This document shows positions 33,939-43,283 of a stretch of 64,000 bases of DNA, in pieces (positions within the stretch are counted from its first letter, which is position 1; each line of letters opens with the position of its first letter). Under the pieces are notes generated by a model that ran no database searches, was not told where the DNA came from, and saw only the letters and a program-made list of their open reading frames with translations. The translations under genes and the position numbers were made by a program. Origin of the DNA: Chloroflexota bacterium (GTDB lineage: Bacteria > Chloroflexota > UBA6077 > FW602-bin22 > JAMCVK01); contig JAMCVK010000024.1 in assembly GCA_023475225.1 (NCBI GenBank), positions 62,001 to 126,000 on the forward strand. The letters run 5' to 3'.

Positions 33939-35474
33939 GTGCGACAAGCCACAATGAGGATTTTCATCGCCATCATTATTCTAGCTATAAGCGCGGCTTG
34001 GATAGATTTACCAAATAATCCAGGTATACACCTTGAATTCGGTGGCTTCAAGCTCGACCGTGAGCTGCGGATCCACGAAGGACTGGATTTACAGGGGGGC
34101 ATGCAGGTGATGTTGGAGGCCAATGTGCCCCCAGGTAAATCCGTCACGCGAGACGCGATGATTGCGGCTAAGGACATCGTCGAGAACCGGGTGAACGGCT
34201 TGGGTGTTTCGGAACCGTTAATTCAGCTGGTCGGGGATAAACGAATAATTGTGGAACTCCCAGGTATAAAGGACCCAGAACGGGCCATTAGAGTCTTCGG
34301 GGAAACGGGCTTACTGGAGTTCATCGACGCAGGTGACACATTCCTTTCTGATGGGACAGTTGTTACAACGACTCTGGGTGGTCCTGGCATGGTGGGGATT
34401 AGTCCTGAGGCGGCGGCCACCCCTGCTGCCCCAGCACCCACACCTACACCGCCAGCTAGCCCGGTACCAGCCACACCTACGGCGGCAGCTCCCATCACGA
34501 GTACAACACCGCTGACGGGGACAGTTGGGACAACTCCAGAGACGCCCAAAACAGAGAAGGTCTACAAGACGATCCTAACCGGTGATCAACTGCAAAGTGC
34601 TAAAGTCGGTTTTGATGAACTTGGCCGTCCAGAGATAGACTTCACCTTTAAAGATCAGGGGGCTAAGATATTCGCTGACTACACGACGGCCAACGTTGGC
34701 AAGTTCCTGGCGATCACCATGGATAAGCGGGTCATCTCCAGTGCGGTGATCAGAACACCTATTACAGGTGGGTCGGGGCGCATCACCAGCGAGCGCGGCT
34801 TTCCGTTGGCCGAGGCACAGAGCATCGTCATTCAGCTAAAATATGGTGCTTTGCCCATCCCTCTCAAAGTGGTACAAAGCATATCCGTTGGCCCCACTTT
34901 GGGACAGGATTCCATTCACAGAAGCATGATTGCTGGTGCCATTGGGTTGGCCATAGTTATCGCCTTTATGATCATCCATTATCGCCTGCCCGGGCTGTTA
35001 GCTAGCCTGGCCCTTTTCATCTATGCCTTGCTTGCCTTCGCTCTGTTCAAGCTCATACCGGTAGTGCTCACCCTGGCCGGTATTGCTGGTTTCATTCTTT
35101 CCATTGGGATGGCTGTAGACGCCAATATCTTAATATTTGAGCGTATGCGCGAAGAGTTGCGTTGGGGCAGGACCTTAGGGGCAGCTATCGAGGCCGGCTT
35201 CGCCCGCGCCTGGACCTCTATTCGTGATTCTAACGTTTCGACGATAATCACGTGTATCATTCTGTTCTGGTTTGGCGAGCATTACGGGGCAAGCATCATC
35301 AAGGGATTCGCTTTGACCCTGGCCATCGGTGTGCTAGTCAGCATGTTTACGGCTATCATCGTCACACGTACCTTCCTCCGTGTAGCCCAGCGGATGTTGG
35401 GCATGGGAGAGGAAAGTGCTCAACAACCCCATCTGCGGCGTCTACTTGGGCTGCCGGGGGGAATGACGAAGTGA
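33939..35474 (+). CDS. secD: Protein translocase subunit SecD
   Basis: This 511-residue membrane protein, with SecF, uses the proton gradient to pull exported proteins across the membrane. One N-terminal helix is followed by a large extracytoplasmic domain starting GLDLQGGMQVMLEANV, then five C-terminal helices with the SecDF motif LSIGMAVDANILIFERMREEL. A Pro/Ala/Thr-rich low-complexity insert (about 34411-34550) splits the extracytoplasmic domain. GTG 33939 was chosen with GGGAGG upstream; ATG 33954 is the alternative. secF follows, but with a methyltransferase gene between. Confidence 0.95.
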   Translation: MRQATMRIFIAIIILAISAAWIDLPNNPGIHLEFGGFKLDRELRIHEGLDLQGGMQVMLEANVPPGKSVTRDAMIAAKDIVENRVNGLGVSEPLIQLVGDKRIIVELPGIKDPERAIRVFGETGLLEFIDAGDTFLSDGTVVTTTLGGPGMVGISPEAAATPAAPAPTPTPPASPVPATPTAAAPITSTTPLTGTVGTTPETPKTEKVYKTILTGDQLQSAKVGFDELGRPEIDFTFKDQGAKIFADYTTANVGKFLAITMDKRVISSAVIRTPITGGSGRITSERGFPLAEAQSIVIQLKYGALPIPLKVVQSISVGPTLGQDSIHRSMIAGAIGLAIVIAFMIIHYRLPGLLASLALFIYALLAFALFKLIPVVLTLAGIAGFILSIGMAVDANILIFERMREELRWGRTLGAAIEAGFARAWTSIRDSNVSTIITCIILFWFGEHYGASIIKGFALTLAIGVLVSMFTAIIVTRTFLRVAQRMLGMGEESAQQPHLRRLLGLPGGMTK

Positions 35475-35489
35475 AAACAGGAGGGCAAG

Positions 35490-36371
35490 TTGTCGAATCG
35501 TTTTAACGAAGCGCTGGAGAAGAAGAGGGTTCTCATTTGTGATGGGGCCATGGGGACGATGTTAATGAGCAGTGGGGCGCACTACGACCTCTGCCCTGAA
35601 GAGCTCAACCTGACTACACCGGAGGTGGTGCGCGCTGTACACAGAGCCTATGTTGAGGCTGGAGCGGATATCATTGAGACAAACAGCTTCGGCGGGAACA
35701 GTGTTAAACTGGCTGTGGCCAGGATGTTTGAGAAACGGCGAGAGGTAAATCTGGCGGCAGCGTGTCTGGCCAAGGAGGTGGCCGGCGATTCTGTCCTGGT
35801 GGCCGGCTCCATCGGTCCGCTAGGAAAGTTCCTCCAACCTTTGGGCCAGGTCAGTTATGGACAGGCCGTGGAGGCATTTCGGGAACAGGCCGAGGCGTTG
35901 ATGAAGGGGGGAGTGGATCTCTTCATCATTGAGACGATGGCTGATCTCAAGGAGATCAAGGCGGCTTATCAAGCGGTCACAGAGGGGACGGGATTACCGG
36001 CTATTTGTACGATGACCTTTGATACTGGGCATCGCACTATGATGGGGGTGAGTCCAGCCCAGGCGGCGCAGGAGCTCTGCGCCCTGGGTGTGCCAGTCAT
36101 CGGCGCTAACTGTGGTCGTGGGCCGGAAGAGTTTGAAGCTGTCCTCCAGGAGATGAAGGAAGCTTGCCCGCAGGCTATTCTGGCCGTTCAGCCAAACGCC
36201 GGGCTGCCAAAACTGGTAGGGGACAAGGTTATCTATGATGCCAGTCCAGAGGAGATGGCCGAATACGCTCGTCGCTTCGTCGCCCTAGGGGTGCGGGTGA
36301 TCGGAGCCTGTTGCGGGAGCACACCCGAACATATTCGAGCCATCATTGAGGCTGTCAGAGCATCATCCTAG
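35490..36371 (+). CDS. Homocysteine S-methyltransferase (BHMT/MetH-N-like)
   Basis: This 293-residue protein has the betaine-homocysteine methyltransferase/MetH N-terminal TIM barrel that transfers a methyl group to homocysteine. Start LICDGAMGTMLMSSG and YVEAGADIIETNSFGGN are canonical. The zinc cysteines are present in VIGANCGRGPE and VIGACCGSTPEHI. TTG 35490 follows AGGAGGGCAAG. The corrinoid and folate domains of full MetH are absent, so it could use another methyl donor or meet partners in trans. Its place between secD and secF is unusual, with gaps of only 15 and 10 nt, so it is co-transcribed with them. Confidence 0.92.
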   Translation: MSNRFNEALEKKRVLICDGAMGTMLMSSGAHYDLCPEELNLTTPEVVRAVHRAYVEAGADIIETNSFGGNSVKLAVARMFEKRREVNLAAACLAKEVAGDSVLVAGSIGPLGKFLQPLGQVSYGQAVEAFREQAEALMKGGVDLFIIETMADLKEIKAAYQAVTEGTGLPAICTMTFDTGHRTMMGVSPAQAAQELCALGVPVIGANCGRGPEEFEAVLQEMKEACPQAILAVQPNAGLPKLVGDKVIYDASPEEMAEYARRFVALGVRVIGACCGSTPEHIRAIIEAVRASS

Positions 36372-36381
36372 GAGGTTTCTG

Positions 36382-37293
36382 TTGAACATTATTGGCAAAC
36401 GATATCTCTATTTTGTCATTTCTGCCCTAATTATAGTTCCCGGCCTTGTTTCTCTCCTGATACCACCCGGTCTAAGGCTGGGCATCGACTTCACTGGTGG
36501 TACCCTTTGGGAGATCGCCTTTGAACATCCGGTGCAGCCTGCTCAGGTGAAGGGAATTTTTGCTAACCACGACCTGACCGATACGATGGTGCAGACGACC
36601 GGTCAAAATACCGTTCTGATACGAAGTAAGGAGATACCTGATGGTTCTGATCTGAAACGGGCCCTCGAAGCAGATCTGCGGACAAATCTGGGCCAGTTTC
36701 AGGAGCTTCGCTTCGACTCTGTTGGTCCCACGATAGGAGCTGAGGTGGCCCAGCGGGCCATCATCGCTGTGGCTGCGGCGTCTGTAGGCATTTTACTTTA
36801 CATAACCTTTGCCTTCTACAGGGTAGCTTCGCCTTTTCGCTATGGCGTTTGTGCCATTGCAGCCCTCTTGCATGATGCCTTTGTCGTTTTAGGCATCTTC
36901 TCCATTCTGGGTAGGTTCTTCAATGTTGAGGTCGACTCCCTCTTTGTCACCGCTCTACTGACGGTGATCGGCTTCTCGGTGCACGATACGATCGTTGTCT
37001 TTGACCGCATACGGGAGAACATGGGCAAGCGCAGTGGAGAGGCGTTTGAAGCGGTGGTTAATCACAGCATGGTCCAGACCTTGGGGCGTTCTATCAGTAC
37101 CTCGTTGACCGTTGTATTCACCCTGACAGCACTGGTGCTTTTTGGTGGGGTGACAACTAAGACTTTTACTCTTGCTCTGCTAATTGGTATCATCAGTGGC
37201 ACCTACTCATCGATATTCAATGCCAGTCCTCTCTTGGTCGTCTGGGAGAATAGGGAGGTTGGACGGTTCTTCATACGGCTTCGCTCGGCCTGA
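36382..37293 (+). CDS. secF: Protein translocase subunit SecF
   Basis: This 303-residue partner of SecD has an N-terminal helix, the SecF start GLRLGIDFTGGTLWEI, a short extracytoplasmic domain and five helices bearing VIGFSVHDTIVVFDRIREN. TTG 36382 is preceded by AGGAGG at 6 nt; the open frame extends to 36346 inside the previous gene. Length is normal. Confidence 0.95.
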   Translation: MNIIGKRYLYFVISALIIVPGLVSLLIPPGLRLGIDFTGGTLWEIAFEHPVQPAQVKGIFANHDLTDTMVQTTGQNTVLIRSKEIPDGSDLKRALEADLRTNLGQFQELRFDSVGPTIGAEVAQRAIIAVAAASVGILLYITFAFYRVASPFRYGVCAIAALLHDAFVVLGIFSILGRFFNVEVDSLFVTALLTVIGFSVHDTIVVFDRIRENMGKRSGEAFEAVVNHSMVQTLGRSISTSLTVVFTLTALVLFGGVTTKTFTLALLIGIISGTYSSIFNASPLLVVWENREVGRFFIRLRSA

Positions 37294-37385
37294 GAGAACC
37301 ACCCCTGTTTTGCAGACGCGCCTAATCCCGGCCAGACCTCTGCCAGTGTTTTTCTCCGTTTCTAGTCATTTATGGGGGGTCAGCG

Positions 37386-37892
37386 ATGCGAGAGCCCATC
37401 TTCATCACCAAAAGTACCTCAATTGGGGAAGCTGATAAGTTCTTAAGTCTAGCACCCATTGTTGTGGAAGAGGATCTGCCCATCTATCAGATTGCCCAAA
37501 GGGTAGCCGAGCATCCTGGGACGCGCCTCATAGCAGTTGTAGACCAGGATCAGAAGCTGGTTGGTGTAATTTCTGTAACCGCTCTTTGCGAGCTTGTATT
37601 CTTTCATGTCCTTCCGGAGGATTTTTTCGCTGATGTCACCGATTATGAGAAATTGGAGGAGTTTGCTAAACGAGCGAGAGTTCACGTAGCCAAGGATCTT
37701 ATGCATCGCCCGGTATGGGTAACCAGAGATGATCTGGTCAAGGATGCTTTCGAGCGGATGCATGTAGCCAGGCTTGAGGGTTTACCCATCGTTGATGAGG
37801 GGAAACGGGTAATCGGCTACATCGATATGCTTGAGTTACTTCTCGTTTGGTTACGGGCGGAGAAGGCATATCGAGATGTCGATGACTCTTAA
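37386..37892 (+). CDS. CBS-domain pair protein
   Basis: This 168-residue protein consists of two CBS motifs: residues about 25-70 (IAQRVAEHPGTRLIAVVDQDQKL) and about 103-158 (DLMHRPVWVTRDDLVKDAFE...GLPIVDEGKRVIGYID). CBS pairs bind adenosyl ligands and regulate linked enzymes or transporters. It ends 16 nt before the transporter gene, so it is probably that transporter's regulatory module encoded separately. Confidence 0.9.
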   Translation: MREPIFITKSTSIGEADKFLSLAPIVVEEDLPIYQIAQRVAEHPGTRLIAVVDQDQKLVGVISVTALCELVFFHVLPEDFFADVTDYEKLEEFAKRARVHVAKDLMHRPVWVTRDDLVKDAFERMHVARLEGLPIVDEGKRVIGYIDMLELLLVWLRAEKAYRDVDDS

Positions 37893-37908
37893 AGGGGGAT
37901 TATGATCG

Positions 37909-39174
37909 TTGAATAACGCACTGGTGGCAGGGGCGATCTTCGCTGTAACGTACCTGATTATTACTACGGATAAGGTACATCGGACCGTCGTAGCTATGGC
38001 CGGGGCGGTAGGGATGATCCTCTTGCGTGTCATAGGTCAGGACAAGGCCTTCCTGGCTATAGACTTTAACGTTATCTTTCTTCTGGCCGGGATGATGATA
38101 ATCGCCAATATAATGCGGACAACCGGTGTCTTTCAATGGGTGGCCATCCGCTCTGTGAAGATAGCGGGGGGCGACCCCTTTCGTATTCTGGTGGTCCTAG
38201 CATTATTGACAGCGGTTTTCTCTGCCTTCTTGGATAATGTTACAACGGTAGTTTTGATAGCACCGATAACCCTTTACATCGCTTCAGGTCTGGGAATTAA
38301 CCCTTTACCATTTCTCATCGCTGAGATCCTCGCTTCGAACATTGGAGGGACGGCTACACTTATCGGTGATCCGCCTAACATCCTTATTGGTAGCGCGGCG
38401 CGCCTCGACTTCGTTACCTTCGCGGCTAACCTCACTCCGGTTGCCATTATCATCCTGGTAGTTTTCCTTATCACGGCTCGCTTCCTATTATTCAATAGCC
38501 TGAAATCCGACGCGCATTCGGTGGCGGCCATCTTCGAGATAGATGAGGCCAAGGTGATCACTGATCATCGCCTTTTGCGCAAATCGCTCTTGGTGCTTTG
38601 TCTGACTATCATTGGGTTTCTAGTACATGGCTTGCTACATTACCAACCAGCTACAGTCGCCCTTTTTGGGGCCGTCGTTCTCCTGCTTCTAAGCGGGCAT
38701 GATCCGCATGATGCCTTACGTGAGGTAGAGTGGACGACGCTATTTTTCTTTATAGGCCTGTTCATCCTTGTCGGGGGTATTGTAGAGGCTGGTTTGATTG
38801 GAGCGCTGGCCCGTGGTGCCCTGGCACTGACCCATGGCGACCTTACCTCGACGGTGTTTCTTCTCCTATGGCTGAGTGCCATTCTTTCAGCTATCGTAGA
38901 TAACATTCCCTATACGGCCACAATGATTCCATTAGTGCAGGATTTAGGACAATATATGCAGATAGCTCCCCTGTGGTGGGCCTTAGCCCTGGGCGCTTGT
39001 CTGGGCGGTAATGCAACGATAATCGGGGCCTCAGCGAACGTGATCATGGCCAGCATCGCCGACCGAGCCGGTTATCCCATTCGCTTCTGGGAATTTGTGC
39101 GCTACGGTGGGCTGGTCACGCTGGAGTCGTTATTGATTTCTACGGCTTACATCTGGTTCTTCTACCTGCGCTGA
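37909..39174 (+). CDS. ArsB/NhaD-type ion transporter
   Basis: This 421-residue integral membrane protein has 10-12 hydrophobic segments and belongs to the ion-transporter (IT) superfamily with ArsB, NhaD and CitT-like members. Typical motifs are DNVTTVVLIAPITL, GGTATLIGDPPNILIG and its inverted counterpart ALGACLGGNATIIGASANV in the second half. It probably exchanges Na+/H+ or transports an anion. Start TTG 37909 follows AAAGGGGG at a long spacing. The CBS protein upstream likely controls it. Confidence 0.9.
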   Translation: MNNALVAGAIFAVTYLIITTDKVHRTVVAMAGAVGMILLRVIGQDKAFLAIDFNVIFLLAGMMIIANIMRTTGVFQWVAIRSVKIAGGDPFRILVVLALLTAVFSAFLDNVTTVVLIAPITLYIASGLGINPLPFLIAEILASNIGGTATLIGDPPNILIGSAARLDFVTFAANLTPVAIIILVVFLITARFLLFNSLKSDAHSVAAIFEIDEAKVITDHRLLRKSLLVLCLTIIGFLVHGLLHYQPATVALFGAVVLLLLSGHDPHDALREVEWTTLFFFIGLFILVGGIVEAGLIGALARGALALTHGDLTSTVFLLLWLSAILSAIVDNIPYTATMIPLVQDLGQYMQIAPLWWALALGACLGGNATIIGASANVIMASIADRAGYPIRFWEFVRYGGLVTLESLLISTAYIWFFYLR

Positions 39175-39195
39175 TGGAACCAAACCCTGGCCGGC

Positions 39196-39215
39196 TCCAG
39201 CGATAATTCGCTGGA
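39196..39215. terminator. Hairpin between convergent genes
   Basis: TCCAGCGA and TCGCTGGA pair over 8 bp around TAAT in the 83-nt space between the transporter and the PRC-barrel gene. No clear T-run follows on either strand, so it could slow or terminate both transcripts only weakly. Confidence 0.4.
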
Positions 39216-39257
39216 ACGAAGAATCGAAGGCTAACCGCTCCCGCCGATCAGGTGCGG

Positions 39258-39884
39258 CTATCCTCTAGCCATCCCTGGCTTTTTGATTCGCCAGGCGTTG
39301 ATGGTTTTGTAATTGGAATACAGTTCGATCTGATCCCTGTTGCAATCAAGAATGATGCGGTCTGCATCGGCTTTTAGAATCCACTCGACCGGTATGACAG
39401 CGTCCCGAGTTAAATGGGGCCCCTTGCGAACAACAAACGAGGTTACCCTGTCTGAAAGGGGATCAGCGATCACCTCATCCACAGTACCAATCTGGCCATC
39501 GCTGCACTCGACGATGGCCCCTTCGATTATCTCGATCTTTCCTACACCAGCGTGTTCCACTCGCCTTGCCGGGAAAAGGACCTGTGATCGGGGGTAGGGA
39601 GGCGGTGGTGTCCAATCCGTCTCCGGGGTAACATAATCGGCATCTATATAGTCGGGCAGTTGGTCCAGATCGAGGATGGAGATAGGCAGCACAACGCGGT
39701 CATCCTCTAAGCGATCGATCAAGCTGATCGGAACAACGATATCGCGGGTGATGCTTTCCCCCTGGCGGAGAACAAAAGCGATGGCCTCCTTCGTGCGTGG
39801 ATCTATAACGATGCGATCGACTGTACCGACCTCCTCTGTGCGACACATAACAGTGCTCCCCACGTTGATGTTCATCGTTGCCAC
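39258..39884 (-). CDS. PRC-barrel domain protein
   Basis: This 208-residue soluble protein holds two PRC-barrel-like repeats. The first runs about residues 8-70 (VMCRTEEVGTVDRIVIDPRT, FVLRQGE); the second about 115-185 (IVECSDGQIGTVDEVIADPLS, FVVRKGPHLTRDAVIPVEWI). The duplicated pattern of a small barrel followed by 'R-D-x-V-P' is clear. PRC barrels serve in photosynthetic reaction-centre subunit H, RimM and stress proteins; here the role is unknown. It stands alone in its transcript. Confidence 0.88.
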   Translation of the reverse strand: MATMNINVGSTVMCRTEEVGTVDRIVIDPRTKEAIAFVLRQGESITRDIVVPISLIDRLEDDRVVLPISILDLDQLPDYIDADYVTPETDWTPPPPYPRSQVLFPARRVEHAGVGKIEIIEGAIVECSDGQIGTVDEVIADPLSDRVTSFVVRKGPHLTRDAVIPVEWILKADADRIILDCNRDQIELYSNYKTINAWRIKKPGMARG

Positions 39885-39953
39885 CTCGCTCTCTTGAGAA
39901 GCCTCTTCACCCTAAGTATACAGTATAGTTGTATCGCTTATCTATAAGATAAG

Positions 39954-40096
39954 AGGGCATTGAATATCTCCTCCAAATCCCCGCAGGGGTTCGAGGTAGC
40001 CCTGCAGGCTTTTTTGTGCTCTGGGGCGCATCCCCAGATCCGCTGTCCGCCGAAGGTCCGCATTCGACGGACGCCCCCTTGGGACCCCTGTTGTTC
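39954..40096 (+). repeat. Intergenic repeat, copy B
   Basis: This is the same element as 33672-33831 and 50216-50345, in the same orientation. It contains GGTAGCCCTGCAGGCTTTTTTG, whose AGCC/GGCT stem and six Ts resemble an intrinsic terminator on the plus strand, ATCCCCAGATCCG, an imperfect GTCCGCCGAAGG/CATTCGACGGAC inverted pair and CCTTGGGACCCCTGTTGTT. It occupies most of the 230-nt gap between two minus-strand genes, at the 3' end of the acetolactate synthase-like gene. Confidence 0.85.
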
Positions 40097-40114
40097 ACCC
40101 ATTTAATCTAAGGC

Positions 40115-41740
40115 TCAGGCGTTGGGCAGGGAGAAGTCGGCTGGTACTTCCACAACTACCGGGCTTTCGATTTGTAAGACGTCGCGCAAGGTTCTTTCGA
40201 GGTCAGTGAGGTCTGAAACCCTAACGCCATATGCCCCAAATGCCTCGGCCAGCTTGACGAAATCTGGGTTATGTAATTGGGCATCCACTATGCGATTGTC
40301 CCCATAGCGTCGCCTCTGTATTTGCTCGATGGCGCTATAAGAGCTGCTATTGAAGACGATTACCGGCACGTTAAGTCCGTATTGAACGGCCGTGGCCAAC
40401 TCCTGTCCAGTGAAGAGGAAGCCGCCATCGCCGCAAAGGGCTATTACCTGTCTCTTAGGAAAAGCGACCTTAGCACCAAGTGCCGCTGGAAAACTGAATC
40501 CTAAGGCGCCGAAGGCCCTGGGGTAGAGAAAGGTGCGCGGCTCGTAAACCGTGAAGTAACGGGCAGCCCAGTAGCAGATGACCGTAGGGTCGTTAACGAC
40601 TATGGCGTCTCGGGGCAGAGCCGACCTAATCTGTTCCAACACCCCGATCTCTTTTGGATTCTTGCTCCGCGTCGTTTCATAGGCTACTTTCTTGATGGCG
40701 GCGATCTCAGACTGGCGGGGAGTGCGCGGCGTAAGGCCGGTGCCATGGAGACGGTGCAGTATCTGCTGCAATACCTCCTTGGCATCACCCAGTATACCCA
40801 CCTGCATGGGATAGTTCTTCCCAATCTCTGCTTCATCAATGTCTACCTGCATCAGGCGCGATGGTAGGGGTAGAGTCCAGTTGGCGGTGGACATTTCACT
40901 GAACCTTGTCCCTACGGCCAGCACCACATCGGCCTGCCTGAGGAGTTCGGCTACTGGGCCCTCCCTTGTCCAGGTATTGCCCAGCATCAAGGGATGATCC
41001 TCCGGTACTATCCCTTTACCCTTACAGGTGGTTAATATTGGTGCCTGGAAAAATTCAGCCAGAGTCAGGAGCTCTGTGCCGGCTCCAGCGCTGATAGCGC
41101 CTCCTCCAGCGTAAAGGAGAGGGTGAATTGCTTGGGCCAGTATGTCAGCCGCAGCCTGGACCTGTTGAGGGTTCCCGGTTTTTCGTTGGGCAGCGATAAT
41201 TACATTGGGAAAGTCTAGTTCATCCTTAGTGAGTAGAGCATCGGTAGTGATCTCCAGCTGGACGGCTCGTCGTCTTCCCGTTTGCAGTCGTTCCATCGCC
41301 TCGTGGATGGCTGAGGGGATATCGGGTGGTCTGGTTACGCATCTATTCCAATCGACGACGGCCTGGAAGAGTTCCCCTTGATCCTTTAATTCGTGTAATG
41401 TTCCCTGCCGCCAATTAGGTTTATTTTTGTCCACAACGGTTGTAAGGAGTAATACAGGCGAGGAATCGGAATAAGCCTGAGCCAAAGCGGTAAGGGCGTT
41501 TGTGGCCCCTGGTCCGGTTATGGTAATAGCCACACCAACCTTTCCAGTGGCCCGGGCATAGCCGTCGGCCATAAATCCGGCGCCCTGCTCGTGGCGAGTC
41601 ACAATGTGGCGTATCTCTGGACAGTCGAGCAAGGCATCAAAAATGGGGAGGTTGTGCACACCGGGAATACCGAAAACCACCTCGACGCCCTCAGCCTTGA
41701 GTGCCTGGACTACAGCCTGTCCACCGCTCATCTCGGACAT
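40115..41740 (-). CDS. Acetolactate synthase large subunit-like ThDP enzyme
   Basis: This 541-residue ThDP enzyme resembles acetolactate synthase catalytic subunits. The catalytic Glu is in HIVTRHEQGAGFMADGYARA, GVAITITGPGATNALTALAQA follows, and the Mg/ThDP motif is CGDGGFLFTGQELATA...VFNSSSY. It is about 30 residues shorter than E. coli IlvB/IlvI, and no ilvN or ilvC is nearby, so branched-chain synthesis is not assured. It is transcribed with the phosphoribosyltransferase upstream (33-nt gap). Confidence 0.87.
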   Translation of the reverse strand: MSEMSGGQAVVQALKAEGVEVVFGIPGVHNLPIFDALLDCPEIRHIVTRHEQGAGFMADGYARATGKVGVAITITGPGATNALTALAQAYSDSSPVLLLTTVVDKNKPNWRQGTLHELKDQGELFQAVVDWNRCVTRPPDIPSAIHEAMERLQTGRRRAVQLEITTDALLTKDELDFPNVIIAAQRKTGNPQQVQAAADILAQAIHPLLYAGGGAISAGAGTELLTLAEFFQAPILTTCKGKGIVPEDHPLMLGNTWTREGPVAELLRQADVVLAVGTRFSEMSTANWTLPLPSRLMQVDIDEAEIGKNYPMQVGILGDAKEVLQQILHRLHGTGLTPRTPRQSEIAAIKKVAYETTRSKNPKEIGVLEQIRSALPRDAIVVNDPTVICYWAARYFTVYEPRTFLYPRAFGALGFSFPAALGAKVAFPKRQVIALCGDGGFLFTGQELATAVQYGLNVPVIVFNSSSYSAIEQIQRRRYGDNRIVDAQLHNPDFVKLAEAFGAYGVRVSDLTDLERTLRDVLQIESPVVVEVPADFSLPNA

Positions 41741-41772
41741 ATTCTACTCCCCGTCAAGAATTAAGGCAGGAA

Positions 41773-42405
41773 CTATCCCTGATCGGATAGGTATCTTTTC
41801 ACCTCATCATCACTGATTTGTTCGAAGTTCAGATAAAAACGGCCGACTGCCCAGAAGGGCTCCGGTGTGGCTAAACAGACGATTCTATCCACCTGTTGTT
41901 CCAATTCGCTAACTACGACAGGAGGAGCGACCGGTATAGCCAGAACGAGCCTTTCGGCTCCGGCCGCCTTGATCGCCCTTATCGTAGTCAGCATAGTAAA
42001 GCCAGTAGCGATGCCGTCATCAACCAGGATGACAGTTTTATCTCTTGGGTTGGGTGGTGGGCGTCCGCCGCGGTAAAGAGCTATACGTTGCGCAATTTCT
42101 TCCTTTTGTCTCTCTATCTCCAGTTCTATATATTGATGAGGGATGCCGTAGGCGGTGATCTCCTCTTCGTTGAGCTGCACTTCGCCGTTCTCGGCGATGG
42201 CCCCGATAGCATACTCCGGGTTGCCTGGAGCGCCGATCTTTCTGGTGATGAACACATCGAGGGGCAAACCGAGGGACTTAGCTACTTCGTGTCCGACGAC
42301 GACTCCGCCACGGGGCAGGGCGAGAATGATAGCATCCATCCCTTGATATTCTTGAAGCTCCTGAGACAGTCTTTGGCCAGCCTCGTGTCGATCGGCGAAC
42401 AACAT
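41773..42405 (-). CDS. Phosphoribosyltransferase domain protein
   Basis: This 210-residue protein has a type I phosphoribosyltransferase fold. The PRPP loop is TVILVDDGIATGFTM (near residue 120), with an N-terminal ALPRGGVVVGHEVAK. It matches the uncharacterised PRT family often found beside dienelactone hydrolase or stress genes rather than a known purine or pyrimidine enzyme. The nucleobase substrate is unknown. It lies between mutM and the ThDP enzyme, both in the same direction. Confidence 0.88.
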   Translation of the reverse strand: MLFADRHEAGQRLSQELQEYQGMDAIILALPRGGVVVGHEVAKSLGLPLDVFITRKIGAPGNPEYAIGAIAENGEVQLNEEEITAYGIPHQYIELEIERQKEEIAQRIALYRGGRPPPNPRDKTVILVDDGIATGFTMLTTIRAIKAAGAERLVLAIPVAPPVVVSELEQQVDRIVCLATPEPFWAVGRFYLNFEQISDDEVKRYLSDQG

Positions 42406-42445
42406 TTTTGGCGTCCTTTCGCCGCATATCTGATGGCATCAGCCA

Positions 42446-43234
42446 TTAAACCTGGCAATTGGAACAGTAATAACCTCTACGTCCGTGAAACGTGGCTTGA
42501 ACCACGGGCGAACAGCAATGGGGGCAGTGTTCTTGGCGGTGAATCTGCATAATGTAGCGGCCTTTATTTCCCAGGGCATCTTGATATTGTGCCTCGCCCC
42601 CCAGCTCGATGGCCTCGGTGAGCACAGATTTAATAGCCTCGTGCAATCTCGCTATTTCCAAAGGTGTCAGACTGACCGCTTTGCGATCAGGGCGGATGCC
42701 AGCCCTGTACAAGATCTCATCAGAGTATATATTTCCAATCCCGGCGATGAGCGATTGATCCATCAGGATAGCCTTCGTGTCCATCCCTGGCTTTGACTTC
42801 AGGATTTCCCGGAACCGTTCCACGGTGAATGTCGGATCAAGAGGCTCGATGCCCAGTTCAGCCCATCTCGAGTCGAACTCCTCGGGGGCGACAAAATGGG
42901 TATGTCCCATAAAGCTCTTGTAAATAGCCAGCTGGGATTGATCATCGAGGCGGAACCAGGCGGTCGCCTCCGATAGATCCTGGCCCGTCTGCGCGTAGAT
43001 TGGTTGGCCGGTCAGTCCGAGATGTAGCCAGATACTGCCATTCTCCAGTATCAGAATAACCGATTTACCGCGTCGCCGCACAGCCCCGATTCTCCCTTTC
43101 ACCAGACGGGCGAACTCTTGAGGGGGCAGATTGAGCGCCCTGGGCTGCTTGAAGTGAGCATCCACGATCGACTTGCCCACTATGCACTGCCCAAGGTTGC
43201 GGCTGAAGGTCTCTACTTCTGGTAACTCTGGCAT
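42446..43234 (-). CDS. mutM: Formamidopyrimidine-DNA glycosylase
   Basis: This base-excision repair enzyme removes oxidised purines such as 8-oxoguanine and cleaves the abasic site. Correct start MPELPEVETFSRNL supplies the catalytic Pro2 and Glu3; the open frame runs to 43285 but only ATG 43234 gives Pro at position 2. The helix-two-turn-helix part (DQSLIAGIGNIYSDEILYRAGI) and C-terminal zinc finger CPHC...CSNC are intact. About 262 residues. Confidence 0.96.
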   Translation of the reverse strand: MPELPEVETFSRNLGQCIVGKSIVDAHFKQPRALNLPPQEFARLVKGRIGAVRRRGKSVILILENGSIWLHLGLTGQPIYAQTGQDLSEATAWFRLDDQSQLAIYKSFMGHTHFVAPEEFDSRWAELGIEPLDPTFTVERFREILKSKPGMDTKAILMDQSLIAGIGNIYSDEILYRAGIRPDRKAVSLTPLEIARLHEAIKSVLTEAIELGGEAQYQDALGNKGRYIMQIHRQEHCPHCCSPVVQATFHGRRGYYCSNCQV

Positions 43235-43283
43235 GGCGAAACCCTTAAGGTTGCTTTTCAACGCTGAATGACTGGCTGGTATC

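Noticed and set aside
33623-34177. Minus-strand frame of 184 codons overlapping secD and repeat A
   Set aside because: It is antisense to secD and partly made of repeat sequence; the other repeat copies do not preserve the frame.
39907-40098. Minus-strand frame inside repeat copy B
   Set aside because: Composed almost entirely of the repeat; no ribosome binding site and not conserved in copies A and C.
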